A DNA stretch of 64,000 nucleotides, from the NCBI RefSeq assembly GCF_016756395.1, contig NZ_AP018365.1, positions 3,633,001 through 3,697,000 on the forward strand. The letters are read 5' to 3'. The stretch comes from Streptomyces sp. SN-593 (lineage in GTDB: Bacteria; Actinomycetota; Actinomycetes; Streptomycetales; Streptomycetaceae). Positions 50,761 to 59,068 of this stretch are shown one piece after another (the stretch's first letter is position 1; every line of letters begins with the position of its first letter). The notes beneath the pieces are model-generated. The model was not told the DNA's origin, did no database searches, and was given only the letters and a program-made list of their open reading frames with translations. Position numbers and translations under genes: made by a program.

Positions 50761-52344
50761 CTACGCCCGGCGGGCCACCGTGAAGTGGTCGATGCGCTCG
50801 CCGCTCTCCGCGATCGCGGAGACCGTCAGCGTCGACTCGCCCCCGGCGTGGGCGGGTTGGACGTCGACGGACAGGAACGAGTAGCCGGTGTAGCGCACCC
50901 GCGACCAGTGCACGGTCTCGGCGACGTGGCCGCCCTTGGCCTGGTAGTAGGTGGGCACCGAGTCGAGGTCCTGGACGTGGCCCTCGTAGGAGTCGGGGAC
51001 CGGGAAGGAGTACAGGCTCTTGCCCGCGCCGCCCGCGGTCACGTAGACGACGCCGTCGGTGGCCGGACGGACGGTCGCGCCGATCGGCAGGGACTTCGAC
51101 ACCGAGCCGGCCCGGATCGCGTCGGTGCGCTCGTAGACGTGGTTGTGGCCGTTGATCACCAGGTCCACCTGGTACTTCTCGAACAGCGGCACCCAGACGT
51201 CGCGCACCCCGCCCTCGGAGGCGTGCTGGTTGGTGGTGGAGTAGGCGCAGTGGTGGAAGAAGACCACCAGGAAGTCGATGCCGCGCTGCTTGCGGTAGGC
51301 GGCCAGGGTGTGGTCCAGCCAGGCGGTCTGCCCGCCGCCGCTGATGCCGTAGTTCGCCGGGATCTCGTACGACACGTCGTTCGCGTCGAGGGCGACGACC
51401 GCGGTGTTGCCGTACACGAAGGAGTAAGCGCCGGGCTGGTTGGCCGGGCGGGGGCCGTTGGCCGGGAGGGTCCAGCGCGCCTCCTGGCCGCCGTAGCCGT
51501 TGGGCGAGTACCACGCCTCCATGTCGTGGTTGCCGGTGGTGACCATCCACGGCACCCGGGAGGCCACCGACTCGGTCTGGCCGAGGAACTGGTCCCAGGT
51601 CCGCGCGTCGTAGTCGCCGGAGTCCGCGGACGTGCCGTTGCCGTCGGGGTCGGCGTAGCAGATGTCGCCGGCGTGCAGGTGGAAGGAGGGGTTGCGGCCC
51701 AGGATCAGCGAGTCGTTGGCGAGCGCGTGGTAGCTCACGCCCTGGTCGCCGAACGCGGTGAAGGTGAACCGCTCGCTGCCGGACGGCGCGGTGGTGAACG
51801 AGCCGATCGTGGCGAAGGCCGCGGCGTCGGCCGGGTCGAACCCGTCGTGGCCCACCCCGTAGTAATACGTCGTGCCCGGGTGCAGGCCGGTCAGCGTGAC
51901 GTGCTGGTAGTACTGGTCGACCGCGGGCAGGCTGCTGCCGGGCAGTTGCGGCGTGTGCAGGTCCCGCACCTCCGCCTGGATCTTGTGGCTCAGCGCCCAC
52001 GGCTTGAGGCCGTAGCGGACGAACGGCCTGGTGACCGCGAGGGGCACCTGCCAGGAGACGGTGAACTGCGTACGCGGGTCGGCCCCGTACTGGAGGTGCC
52101 GGCCGAACGGGGCGACCAGCGCGCCGTCCACGCCGTGCCCGGTGGCCGGGCGGCCCACCAGGGTCGGTGCCGCGGCGCTCGCGCTCTGGCCGAGCAGCCC
52201 GGACGCGGCGACGGTGCCCGCCGCGACCGCGCCGCCCAGCACCAGCCGCCGCCGGCTCAGCCGGGACCGCAGGTACTCGTGCTGTTCCGCCATGCTCAGT
52301 TTCCCGGCGAGCTCGGCGCCGATGCCCATGCGAGGAGTGTCCAT
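50761..52344 (-). CDS. Tat-exported purple acid phosphatase-like metallophosphoesterase
   Basis: A Tat signal (SRLSRRRLVLGGAVAAG, near residue 35) is followed by an FN3-like domain and the catalytic domain with the five metal blocks of purple acid phosphatases: AFGDQG, HAGDICYAD, GNHD, VFFHHCAYS and VINGHNHVYERTD. These enzymes remove phosphate from a range of monoesters outside the cell. The start is uncertain: ATG at 52344 is used; the upstream frame to 52767 is shadow over the ArsR gene. Its position at the end of the glycan locus could be for phosphorylated glycans or simply for phosphate supply. No Pho box was recognised by eye. Confidence 0.85.
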   Translation of the reverse strand: MDTPRMGIGAELAGKLSMAEQHEYLRSRLSRRRLVLGGAVAAGTVAASGLLGQSASAAAPTLVGRPATGHGVDGALVAPFGRHLQYGADPRTQFTVSWQVPLAVTRPFVRYGLKPWALSHKIQAEVRDLHTPQLPGSSLPAVDQYYQHVTLTGLHPGTTYYYGVGHDGFDPADAAAFATIGSFTTAPSGSERFTFTAFGDQGVSYHALANDSLILGRNPSFHLHAGDICYADPDGNGTSADSGDYDARTWDQFLGQTESVASRVPWMVTTGNHDMEAWYSPNGYGGQEARWTLPANGPRPANQPGAYSFVYGNTAVVALDANDVSYEIPANYGISGGGQTAWLDHTLAAYRKQRGIDFLVVFFHHCAYSTTNQHASEGGVRDVWVPLFEKYQVDLVINGHNHVYERTDAIRAGSVSKSLPIGATVRPATDGVVYVTAGGAGKSLYSFPVPDSYEGHVQDLDSVPTYYQAKGGHVAETVHWSRVRYTGYSFLSVDVQPAHAGGESTLTVSAIAESGERIDHFTVARRA

Positions 52345-52523
52345 GACGGGGAAGCTGCCATCGCGGGCGGATGCCCGGGCGTACGGAAGGCGAACGGCCG
52401 GTGTCGGAAGGCCGTCCGCACGCCTCCCCCGGCGGCGGGGTGGTGCGCCCGTGACGGGTGGGACGGGCCGCGCGGAAGGGACGGCCCACAGCCGGGCGGG
52501 CGCCTGGCCGGCAGGCCGGCGGG

Positions 52524-52913
52524 TCAGTCGGCGGACGCGGGGAGCGCCGCGTCCGCGGGCACGTCGCGGACCCCGAGGCGGAGGTGCTCCACGTGGTAGA
52601 GCGCCTGGTCGAGGAGTTCGGCGACGTGGTCGTCGTAGAGCGCGTAGATGATCGAGCGGCCGTTCCGCTCGCCGGCCACGAGCCCGAGGTTGCGGAGCAG
52701 GCGCAACTGGTGGGAGCAGGCCGACGCTTCCATGCCGACGGCCTCGGCGAGGTCGCCCACCGAGCACGGCCCTTCCTGGAGGCGGGCCAGGATGTGCAGC
52801 CGGGAGGGCGTCGCGAGTGCCTGGAGGGTGGCGGCGACGTCCGCGGTGCCGACCGCGTCGAGGCGCTCGCGCGTGGTGGCGCCGCTGTCCTTGGTGACGC
52901 GTCCGTGGCCCAT
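52524..52913 (-). CDS. ArsR/SmtB-family metal-sensing repressor
   Basis: The 129-residue product has the winged HTH of the ArsR/SmtB family (PSRLHILARLQEGPCSVGDLAEAVGMEASACSHQLRLLRNLGLV). The C-terminal helix holds histidines and acidic residues (DDHVAELLDQALYHVEHL) like the alpha-5 site of SmtB/NmtR/CzrA-type sensors for Zn, Ni or Co. It would release the divergent ATPase promoter when metal rises. ATG at 52913 is the only reasonable start. It is divergent from the ATPase with a shared 180-bp spacer holding an inverted repeat. Confidence 0.9.
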   Translation of the reverse strand: MGHGRVTKDSGATTRERLDAVGTADVAATLQALATPSRLHILARLQEGPCSVGDLAEAVGMEASACSHQLRLLRNLGLVAGERNGRSIIYALYDDHVAELLDQALYHVEHLRLGVRDVPADAALPASAD

Positions 52914-52936
52914 GGCACCATCATAACGATGACACT

Positions 52937-52950
52937 TGAAGAACTCTTCA
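52937..52950. promoter_or_regulatory. ArsR-type operator in the divergent spacer
   Basis: TGAAG-AACT-CTTCA is a perfect 5-bp inverted repeat with a 4-nt spacer, embedded in ACAC-TTGAAG ... TTCATGT, which resembles ArsR/SmtB sites. TTGAAG (52936-52941) and TACCAT about 19 nt later look like the ATPase promoter, so the operator overlaps the -35 box. Confidence 0.6.
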
Positions 52951-53098
52951 GATGTTCATGTACCATACGGAAGGCGTCCGGCCCGGTCTCCCGGGCCCGT
53001 GGCGTGCCGACCGGTCACGGGCCCGTCCGTCCCGCCTCCGTCGTACGCCGTCCACCTCCTCCGCCCGTGACGGGCTCGCCTCGAAGGGTCGGTCTTCC

Positions 53099-55210
53099 GT
53101 GCCTCCTGCCCTGGTCCAGCGGTCCGCGCCGCCCGCGAGCGGTCCGCGGCCGACCGCGCCGCCCCGGCGGCGCACCCGCGTGCTGGCGCTGCCCGAGGCC
53201 CGGTGGGCGCTCGCGGCCGTGGTGTCCTTCCTGCTCGCCCTGCCCCTCCACCTGTCCGGCGGGCCGGCCTGGCTGGGGGGCACGCTGTTCGCCGCGACCT
53301 ACGCCACCGGCGGCTGGGAACCGGGCTGGGAGGGGCTCAAGGCGCTGCGCGACCGGACGCTGGACGTGGACCTGCTCATGGTGGTCGCCGCGCTGGGCGC
53401 CGCCGCGATCGGCCAGGTGCTCGACGGCGCGCTGCTGATCGTCATCTTCGCCACCTCCGGCGCGCTGGAGGCCGTCGCCACCGCCCGCACGGCGGACTCC
53501 GTGCGCGGGCTGCTCGACCTCGCCCCGGCCACCGCCACCCGGCTGCTTCCCGGCGGCGGCGAGGAGGTCGTCCACACCGAGCGCCTGGCGGTCGGGGACG
53601 TGGTCCTGGTCCGGCCCGGGGAGCGGATCGGCGCCGACGGCGAGGTGCTGGACGGCGCGAGCGACGTCGACCAGGCCGGCATCACCGGCGAGGCGCTGCC
53701 GGTGGTCAAGGAGGCCGGCGACGAGGTGTTCGCCGGCACCGTCAACGGCACCGGCGCCCTGCGCGTACGCGTGGCGCGGGACCCGGCGGACTCGGTGATC
53801 GCCCGGATCGTGCGGATGGTCGAGGAGGCGTCCGGTACGAAGGCCCCGACCCAGTTGTTCATCGAGCGGATCGAGCAGCGGTACTCGATCGGGATGGTGG
53901 CCGCCACGCTCGCCGTGTTCGCCCTCCCGCTGCTCCTGGGCGAGGCACTCCGGCCGGCGCTGCTGCGGGCGATGACGTTCATGATCGTGGCGTCGCCCTG
54001 CGCGGTGGTGCTCTCCACCATGCCGCCGCTGCTGTCCGCCATCGCCAACGCCGGACGGCACGGCGTCCTGGTCAAGTCCGCGGTGGTGATGGAGCGCCTC
54101 GGACAGGTCGACGCGGTCGCGCTGGACAAGACCGGCACGCTGACCGAGGGCACCCCGCGCGTGACCGGCGTCCTCGCGACGGCCGCCGCCGGCGCGGGCG
54201 GCCAGGACGCGGTGCTGCGGCTGGCGGCGGCGGTCGAGCACCCCAGCGAACACCCGCTGGCCCGCGCGGTGGTGGACGCCGCACGGCAGCGGGGCCTCGA
54301 CCTCCCGCCGGTGGAGGGCTTCGACTACACGCCCGGCGCCGGGGTGAGCGGCACCGTGGCGGGCCGCACCGTCCAGGTCGGCAGCCCGGCCCGCCTGCTC
54401 GCCGACGCGGCGTCCGTCCCGCGCGGGGCGGACGTCCGGGCGGACGCGGTCGGGCGATCCACCGAGGTCGCGCAACCCACCGCCGTCGCGCACGGCGGCC
54501 CCGCCGTCGGGGCACGCGCCGCCGTCGACGCCGCGCGGGCGGAGGCCGCCCGGCTGGAGGCGGAGGGCCGTACCGCCGTGGTGGTCGTCGCCGACGGGGT
54601 ACCGCTGGGCGTGCTCGGCATCGCCGACCGGCTGCGCGACGAGGCCGCCGCGGCCGTCCGCGCGCTCGGCGAACTGGCCGGCGGTACGCCCCTGCTGGTC
54701 ACCGGCGACAACCCGCGCGCGGCGGCCCGCCTGGCCGCCGAGGTCGGCATCACCGACGTGCGCGCCGGACTGCTGCCGCAGGACAAGGTCGACGCGGTAC
54801 GGGAGTTGGCGGCGGCCGGACGGAAGGTGCTGGTGGTCGGCGACGGCGTCAACGACGCCCCCGCCCTGGCCGTCGCCCACTCGGGCGTCGCGATGGGGAA
54901 GGCCGGGTCCGACCTCGCGCTGGAGACCGCGGACGCGGTCGTGGTGCGCGACGAACTCACCGCGATCCCGTCCGTGGTGCGGCTGTCCCGGGCCGCGCGC
55001 CGGCTCGTGCTCCAGAACCTGGCCGTCGCCGCGGTGTTCATCACCGGGCTGGTGGTCTGGGACCTGGCCGGCAGCCTCCCGCTGCCGCTCGGCGTCGCCG
55101 GCCACGAGGGATCCACCGTCGTGGTCGGGCTCAACGGCCTGCGCCTGCTGCGCGAGGCGGCCTGGCCGCGCCCGTCCGGCTCCCCGCGCACCCCGCCCAC
55201 CCCAAAGTGA
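53099..55210 (+). CDS. P1B-4-type heavy-metal-transporting ATPase
   Basis: The core motifs of a P-type ATPase are present: TGEALP actuator loop, DKTGTLTEGTP phosphorylation site, GDGVNDAPAL hinge. The membrane motif SPCAVVLST and the last-helix motif HEGSTVVVGLNGLRLL are the marks of the P1B-4 group (CtpD/CoaT-like), which export cobalt, iron or zinc. There is no N-terminal HMA metal-binding domain. GTG at 53099 is used because the promoter inferred in the spacer would lie after the longer ATG at 52952; the start is uncertain. The N-domain has an unusual 60-residue Ala/Arg-rich insertion near residue 450. An ArsR sensor is divergent, so metal-inducible efflux is expected. Confidence 0.88.
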   Translation: MPPALVQRSAPPASGPRPTAPPRRRTRVLALPEARWALAAVVSFLLALPLHLSGGPAWLGGTLFAATYATGGWEPGWEGLKALRDRTLDVDLLMVVAALGAAAIGQVLDGALLIVIFATSGALEAVATARTADSVRGLLDLAPATATRLLPGGGEEVVHTERLAVGDVVLVRPGERIGADGEVLDGASDVDQAGITGEALPVVKEAGDEVFAGTVNGTGALRVRVARDPADSVIARIVRMVEEASGTKAPTQLFIERIEQRYSIGMVAATLAVFALPLLLGEALRPALLRAMTFMIVASPCAVVLSTMPPLLSAIANAGRHGVLVKSAVVMERLGQVDAVALDKTGTLTEGTPRVTGVLATAAAGAGGQDAVLRLAAAVEHPSEHPLARAVVDAARQRGLDLPPVEGFDYTPGAGVSGTVAGRTVQVGSPARLLADAASVPRGADVRADAVGRSTEVAQPTAVAHGGPAVGARAAVDAARAEAARLEAEGRTAVVVVADGVPLGVLGIADRLRDEAAAAVRALGELAGGTPLLVTGDNPRAAARLAAEVGITDVRAGLLPQDKVDAVRELAAAGRKVLVVGDGVNDAPALAVAHSGVAMGKAGSDLALETADAVVVRDELTAIPSVVRLSRAARRLVLQNLAVAAVFITGLVVWDLAGSLPLPLGVAGHEGSTVVVGLNGLRLLREAAWPRPSGSPRTPPTPK

Positions 55211-55385
55211 GCGAACCCGCCGAGAGCGCGCGGCCCGGACGCGGGGTCGGGCCCGGACGCCGGGTCAGGGGCCGGGTCAGGGGCGCGCGCGGGGCCGAGG
55301 GCACGGGACGCGACCGCGGGCACGGGATCAGGCCCGGGGCCGGGGGCGGGCACGGGATCAGGCCCGGGCGGTCAGCGGCGCGGGA
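55211..55385. repeat. G+C-rich imperfect repeats between convergent genes
   Basis: GGGCACGGGATCAGGCCCGGG-like words recur between 55310 and 55380 and similar shorter ones before. No gene is recognised. Confidence 0.5.
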
Positions 55386-55922
55386 TCAGTCCTGGGCCGC
55401 ACTGCTCAGGGCGTTGCTGATCAGGCGCGTGGCGAACTGGCGGTCGTCGGTCAGGTGGTTGATCCGCTCGGCGAGGAGGAAGGCGGTGACCTCCAGCGGG
55501 GTCATCTCGCTCTCGGTCCAGTAGCCGTACTGCTTGCGCCACAGGCCCGGGCCCAGACCGCCCGCGGCGGCGATCACCATGCCGGCCATGGTGGGAATCG
55601 CCTCGGGGCGGATACTCCGGGGCATCTGCCGCATCGTGGCGACGAGGTCGGGCACGACGTACTCGACGACGTCCTTGCCGTGGTCCTCGTAGGCCGCGGT
55701 CAGCCACCGGGCGTACAGGTAGACGAGCGTGCAGGCCCCGTCCAGCACGTCGTCGGCCTCCTCGGGGCTCATCGACGCGGTGAACTGGTCGATCAACTGC
55801 CGCTGCCGGGGGTCCTCCTCGGCGCTGCCGTCGTGGACGGCCTTGAGCCGGGAGTCGACCATCAGCAGGGCCGTACCCACGTCGCCCACCGGGGCGTACT
55901 GGGGGTCACAGGGCGATGGCAC
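55386..55922 (-). CDS. Conserved-looking protein of unknown function
   Basis: The 178-residue product is helical and acidic (EEADDVLDGACTLVYLYARWLTAAYEDHG; PEAIPTMAGMVIAAAGGLGPGLWRKQYGYW). I do not recognise a family. GTG at 55922 is chosen because GAGGAGG lies 6-7 nt upstream; the longer upstream frame has no ribosome-binding site. It is on the same strand as the tryptophanase gene but separated from it by 280 bp and a strong terminator. Confidence 0.7.
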   Translation of the reverse strand: MPSPCDPQYAPVGDVGTALLMVDSRLKAVHDGSAEEDPRQRQLIDQFTASMSPEEADDVLDGACTLVYLYARWLTAAYEDHGKDVVEYVVPDLVATMRQMPRSIRPEAIPTMAGMVIAAAGGLGPGLWRKQYGYWTESEMTPLEVTAFLLAERINHLTDDRQFATRLISNALSSAAQD

Positions 55923-56137
55923 CGGGTTCCTCCTCAACTCACCGCGCCGGGCGCGGCGTTCTGGCGTCGTGGTCCCCGACGACTGTAGGGCCGCGCGGTC
56001 CGCCGGGACCGGGCCGAGGCGTTGCCCCGTCACACAGGCAGGCCGTCCGGGCACGCTCCGTGCGCACCCCGCCGTCCTGCGGCCCGGCGCGGCGGAGGAG
56101 GCCGCGCGCGGGAGACCCGCCGCGCCGGAGGCGTACA

Positions 56138-56178
56138 CGGCCGCGGCCCGGTCCCTCCTCGGGCCCGGGCCGCGGCCG
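56138..56178 (-). terminator. Strong terminator behind the tryptophanase gene
   Basis: CGGCCGCGGCCCGG (56138-56151) and CCGGGCCGCGGCCG (56165-56178) form a perfect 14-bp stem with a 13-nt loop, 25 bp downstream of the stop codon on the minus strand. Confidence 0.85.
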
Positions 56179-56202
56179 GCGGCGGTACGGAGTGCGTCCG
56201 GC

Positions 56203-57576
56203 TCAGCCGGTGACCGGAACCGGCACGAGCGTCGCCCGGAAGTGCCGCAGGATCGGGGACTGCTCGGTGATCCTGAACCCGTGGACGCTGCCGGCGTTCT
56301 TGACGATCTTCTCCAGCGTCTCGCCGACGTGGTCGTAGTGGCTGCGCGTGTAGACGCGGCGCGGCAGGGCGAGCCGGACCAGCTCGTAGGGCGCGCTCTT
56401 GGTCGGGTTGCCCTCCTCGTCCTCCTCGCCGAGGTAGAGGGAGCCCAGCTCCGCGGAGCGGATGCCCCCTTCGAGGTAGAGCTGGCAGGCCAGCGCGTGG
56501 CCCGGGTAGTGGTGCGCGGGGATGTGCGGGAACAGCCGGCCCGCGTTGAGGTAGAGCGCGTGCAGGCCGGGCGGTTCGAGGATGTCCACGCCCGCCGAGC
56601 GCACCCGGTTCGCCAGGTGGGTGGCGATGTCGGCCCGCTCGGCGAGGTAGGACGGCTCGGTGACCTCCTTGAGGCCCTGGGCCATCATGTCGAGGTCGCG
56701 GCCGGCCAGGCCGCCGTAGGTGGCGAAGCCCTCGGTGGCGATGAGCAGCAGCTCGCACCGCTGGGCGAGTTCGCCGTCGTTGAGGCCGATGAAGCCGCCG
56801 ATGTGGACGATGCCGTCCTTCTTGGCGCTCATCACGCAGCCGTCGGTGAGCCGGAACGCCTCCTCGGCGACCTGCCGCGGGGTGCGGTCCTGGTAGCCGG
56901 GCTCGTGCCGGGTGACCAGCCACGCGTTCTCGGCGAACCGGGCCGCGTCGAGGAAGAACGGCACCCCGTGCGCGCGGCACAGCGCCGAGGTCTGCTTGAT
57001 GTTCTCCATGGAGACGGGCTGCCCGCCGCCCCCGTTGTTGGTGATGGTGAGCAGCACCACCGCGACCCGCGAGCCGTCCGGCCCGGTGAGCGTGCGGCGC
57101 AGCTCCTCCAGGTCGATGTTGCCCTTGAACGGGTGCGTGCTGTCCAGGTCCCGCGCCTCGGGACACGGCAGGTCGCGTGCCTCGGCGCCGGACAGCTCGA
57201 CATTGGCCCGCGTGGTGTCGAAGTGCGTGTTGGCCAGCACCAGCTTGCCGGGTTCGAGCAGCGTGTTGAACAGCACGCGCTCGGCCGCGCGGCCCTGGTG
57301 GGCCGGGAGGATGTGGGAGTAGCCGGTCAGCTCGGTGACGGTCTCGTGGAAGCGGTAGAAGGAGCGCGAACCCGAGTACGACTCGTCGCCCGCCATGCCC
57401 GCGGCCTGCTGCGCGGCCGACAGCGCGCCGGTCCCGGAGTCGGTCAGCAGGTCGATGGTCACCTCCTCCGCCCGCAGGTCGAACAGGTTGTAGTGCACCC
57501 GCTTCAGCGCCTCCTCGCGCTGCTGCCGCGTGGTGACGGGGATGGGCTCCACTACCTTGATCCGGTAAGGCTCCAT
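56203..57576 (-). CDS. tnaA: Tryptophanase (beta-eliminating PLP lyase)
   Basis: The 457-residue protein follows the tryptophanase/tyrosine phenol-lyase family: MEPYRIKVVEPI at the start, the PLP-lysine motif VMSAKKDGIVHIGGF (near residues 250-265), LLTITNNGGGGQPVSM, DAARFAENAW and LALPRRVYTRSHYDHV. The enzyme splits tryptophan to indole, pyruvate and ammonia. Because an indole prenyltransferase is encoded 116 bp upstream, it probably acts on prenylated tryptophan and releases a prenylindole, as in the 6-dimethylallylindole pathway known in Streptomyces sp. SN-593. ATG at 57576 has AGGAG 12 nt upstream. It is the last gene before a strong terminator. Confidence 0.9.
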   Translation of the reverse strand: MEPYRIKVVEPIPVTTRQQREEALKRVHYNLFDLRAEEVTIDLLTDSGTGALSAAQQAAGMAGDESYSGSRSFYRFHETVTELTGYSHILPAHQGRAAERVLFNTLLEPGKLVLANTHFDTTRANVELSGAEARDLPCPEARDLDSTHPFKGNIDLEELRRTLTGPDGSRVAVVLLTITNNGGGGQPVSMENIKQTSALCRAHGVPFFLDAARFAENAWLVTRHEPGYQDRTPRQVAEEAFRLTDGCVMSAKKDGIVHIGGFIGLNDGELAQRCELLLIATEGFATYGGLAGRDLDMMAQGLKEVTEPSYLAERADIATHLANRVRSAGVDILEPPGLHALYLNAGRLFPHIPAHHYPGHALACQLYLEGGIRSAELGSLYLGEEDEEGNPTKSAPYELVRLALPRRVYTRSHYDHVGETLEKIVKNAGSVHGFRITEQSPILRHFRATLVPVPVTG

Positions 57577-57692
57577 GAGGACCGCTGCTCCTGTCTTTCG
57601 GTCGTGCGAACTTCCGTCGTGCGAAGGTTCCTCGGGTCGCGCGGGGTGGTGCGCGAGTGGTGCGCGGGTGGTGCGCGGGGGGTTCCGGCCGA

Positions 57693-58850
57693 TCAGCGTC
57701 CGATCCCGGGCCCGGTGGCCAGCGCGGTGCGGGGCGGCTGCACCGCGTACGCCTCGGAGGAGACGTAGACGGTGACCCGCGGGTCCCGGCCCAACTGGTG
57801 CACCAGCGCCACATAGGCGACGAGCCCCACGCCGTCGTCCAGGGGGCGGGGGGTCACCGCGGCGAGCGCCCGGTCGAGGGCATCGTTGTCCATGCCGTAG
57901 CGGCGCAGCACGTCCGCCGCCCGGTCGCGGGCCCGGCCGTCGTGCTCGACGTAGCTGCGGACGGGCATGTGCAGGGTGAAGCCGCTGGGGCGGCCGGTCA
58001 CGGTGTCGGTGAAGGAGTGGCAGGTCAGCGCGCGCCGGGTGGACGGCTGCCCGGTGCCGCCGGCGTCCGTGCCGGCGACGGCGTGGAAGAAGTCCGTGGT
58101 CTGGTCCCGGCCGTCGGCGGCCGCGAGGCGGGAGTACTCGCCCGCCTCCTGGGCGGACAGGCTCTCGTGGGTGCAGTACACCTTCACCCGCGGAGCCGCC
58201 CACTCGCCGAGGTCGAGGGCGAGGAAGGGGTAGTCGTCGGCCGGCGGGAGCGCCGCGAACGCCTGCCGGTGGCCGAGGCGGTCGAGCGCCTCGCGCAGGG
58301 TCTCCGCCCGCCGGTCCCGGCCGCGCGCGGCCGGGTTGAGGTAGACCTTCACGCCGGGCACGCCGCCCGGACGCAGTTCCAGCGCGCACCACAGGGCGAA
58401 CGGCCCGGCGGGTGCGACGGGGAAGAACAGGTCTTCCAGCAGGTCGAGTTGGTCGGTGGAGAAGTTCCAGCGGTCGGCCATCGCGCGGATCGCCCGCAGT
58501 CCGGCCCGGCCGTTCTCCGCCAGGTCGCCGCTGTCCCAGCCGGGTTCGACCAGGACGCGCAGCGCGGGCGTGGCGCCGGGCAGGAAGGCCAGCGAGTACT
58601 CCACCGGCGTGTGGTCGTCGGAGAGCAGGGTGGCCGTGGTCGGTGGCAGCGCCAACGACCGTTCCGCGGCGGTGCCGAGGCTGGTGGCGAGGGTCTGGAC
58701 GTAGGTCTCGGTGTCGGTGCGGTCCAGCCGCGCGACGTCGCACAGCCGGGCGAGCTGGTCGGTGACGAGACCACCGAGCTGCGTCGGCTCCAGCCTGGCG
58801 AGGCTGGAGCCGACGGTGTCGCACATCGGGGAGCGGCCGCCGGTCACCAT
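57693..58850 (-). CDS. ABBA/DMATS-type tryptophan or indole prenyltransferase
   Basis: The 385-residue product has the ABBA-fold features of bacterial tryptophan dimethylallyltransferases: TPVEYSLAFLPG, VKVYLNPAARG, PRVKVYCTHESLS and DPRVTVYVSSEAY, where Lys/Tyr pairs bind the diphosphate of DMAPP. It attaches a dimethylallyl group to the indole ring of tryptophan; the ring position cannot be read from the sequence. The gene lies directly before tryptophanase on the same strand, the arrangement of the iptA-type cassette. ATG at 58850 has GAGGGG 6 nt upstream. A short TTA-containing reading frame upstream ends across this start (ATGGTGA). A UUCG hairpin lies in the leader. Confidence 0.9.
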   Translation of the reverse strand: MVTGGRSPMCDTVGSSLARLEPTQLGGLVTDQLARLCDVARLDRTDTETYVQTLATSLGTAAERSLALPPTTATLLSDDHTPVEYSLAFLPGATPALRVLVEPGWDSGDLAENGRAGLRAIRAMADRWNFSTDQLDLLEDLFFPVAPAGPFALWCALELRPGGVPGVKVYLNPAARGRDRRAETLREALDRLGHRQAFAALPPADDYPFLALDLGEWAAPRVKVYCTHESLSAQEAGEYSRLAAADGRDQTTDFFHAVAGTDAGGTGQPSTRRALTCHSFTDTVTGRPSGFTLHMPVRSYVEHDGRARDRAADVLRRYGMDNDALDRALAAVTPRPLDDGVGLVAYVALVHQLGRDPRVTVYVSSEAYAVQPPRTALATGPGIGR

Positions 58851-59068
58851 GCGCCGCCCCTCGTGCCGGCGCGCGCCGGGAGCACTTCACGGCGGGCGAA
58901 AAGATACCCGCCCCGAAGGGCGGGTTCGGCAGGTGGAGCGCCGCCCGGTGGACACCTGCGATCGGGAGGGGAATACACGTTCGACATATCCGAATGATCG
59001 ACGAGCCCGCGGGGTATGGGTAAAACAGCGGTGCGCGACGAGGCAGGGGGATCGGCGGCAGCAGGCAC
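58844..59068 (-). CDS. Possible short leader reading frame with a TTA codon, overlapping the prenyltransferase start
   Basis: GTG at 59068 is preceded by AAAGGAG 8 nt upstream, as good a ribosome-binding site as any in the window. The frame encodes 74 residues, and its TGA overlaps the prenyltransferase ATG (ATGGTGA). Codon 16 is TTA (59021-59023). The composition is not clearly coding: third positions are only about 60% G+C, far below the true genes. It may therefore be untranslated leader. If translated, it would couple prenyltransferase translation to bldA. I do not recognise a homologue. Confidence 0.3.
   Translation of the reverse strand: MPAAADPPASSRTAVLPIPRGLVDHSDMSNVYSPPDRRCPPGGAPPAEPALRGGYLFARREVLPARAGTRGGAW
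58897..58925 (-). terminator. UUCG-capped hairpin with T-run in the prenyltransferase leader
   Basis: On the minus strand ACCCGCCC-TTCG-GGGCGGGT (58925-58906) is a perfect 8-bp stem capped by the stable UUCG loop, followed at once by ATCTTTT. This is a good intrinsic terminator. It sits 56 bp before the prenyltransferase start and about 280 bp behind the P450 stop, so it could end the conservon transcript or act as an attenuator. Confidence 0.6.

Noticed and set aside
51863..51874. TAATACGTCGTG, a partial match to the LacI operator
   Set aside because: Only one half matches. It lies inside the phosphatase coding sequence (Tyr-Tyr codons), away from any promoter.
52952..53098. N-terminal extension of the metal ATPase from ATG 52952
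   Set aside because: It covers the likely promoter and operator, is Arg/Pro-rich, and has no ribosome-binding site. GTG 53099 is preferred, though not proven.
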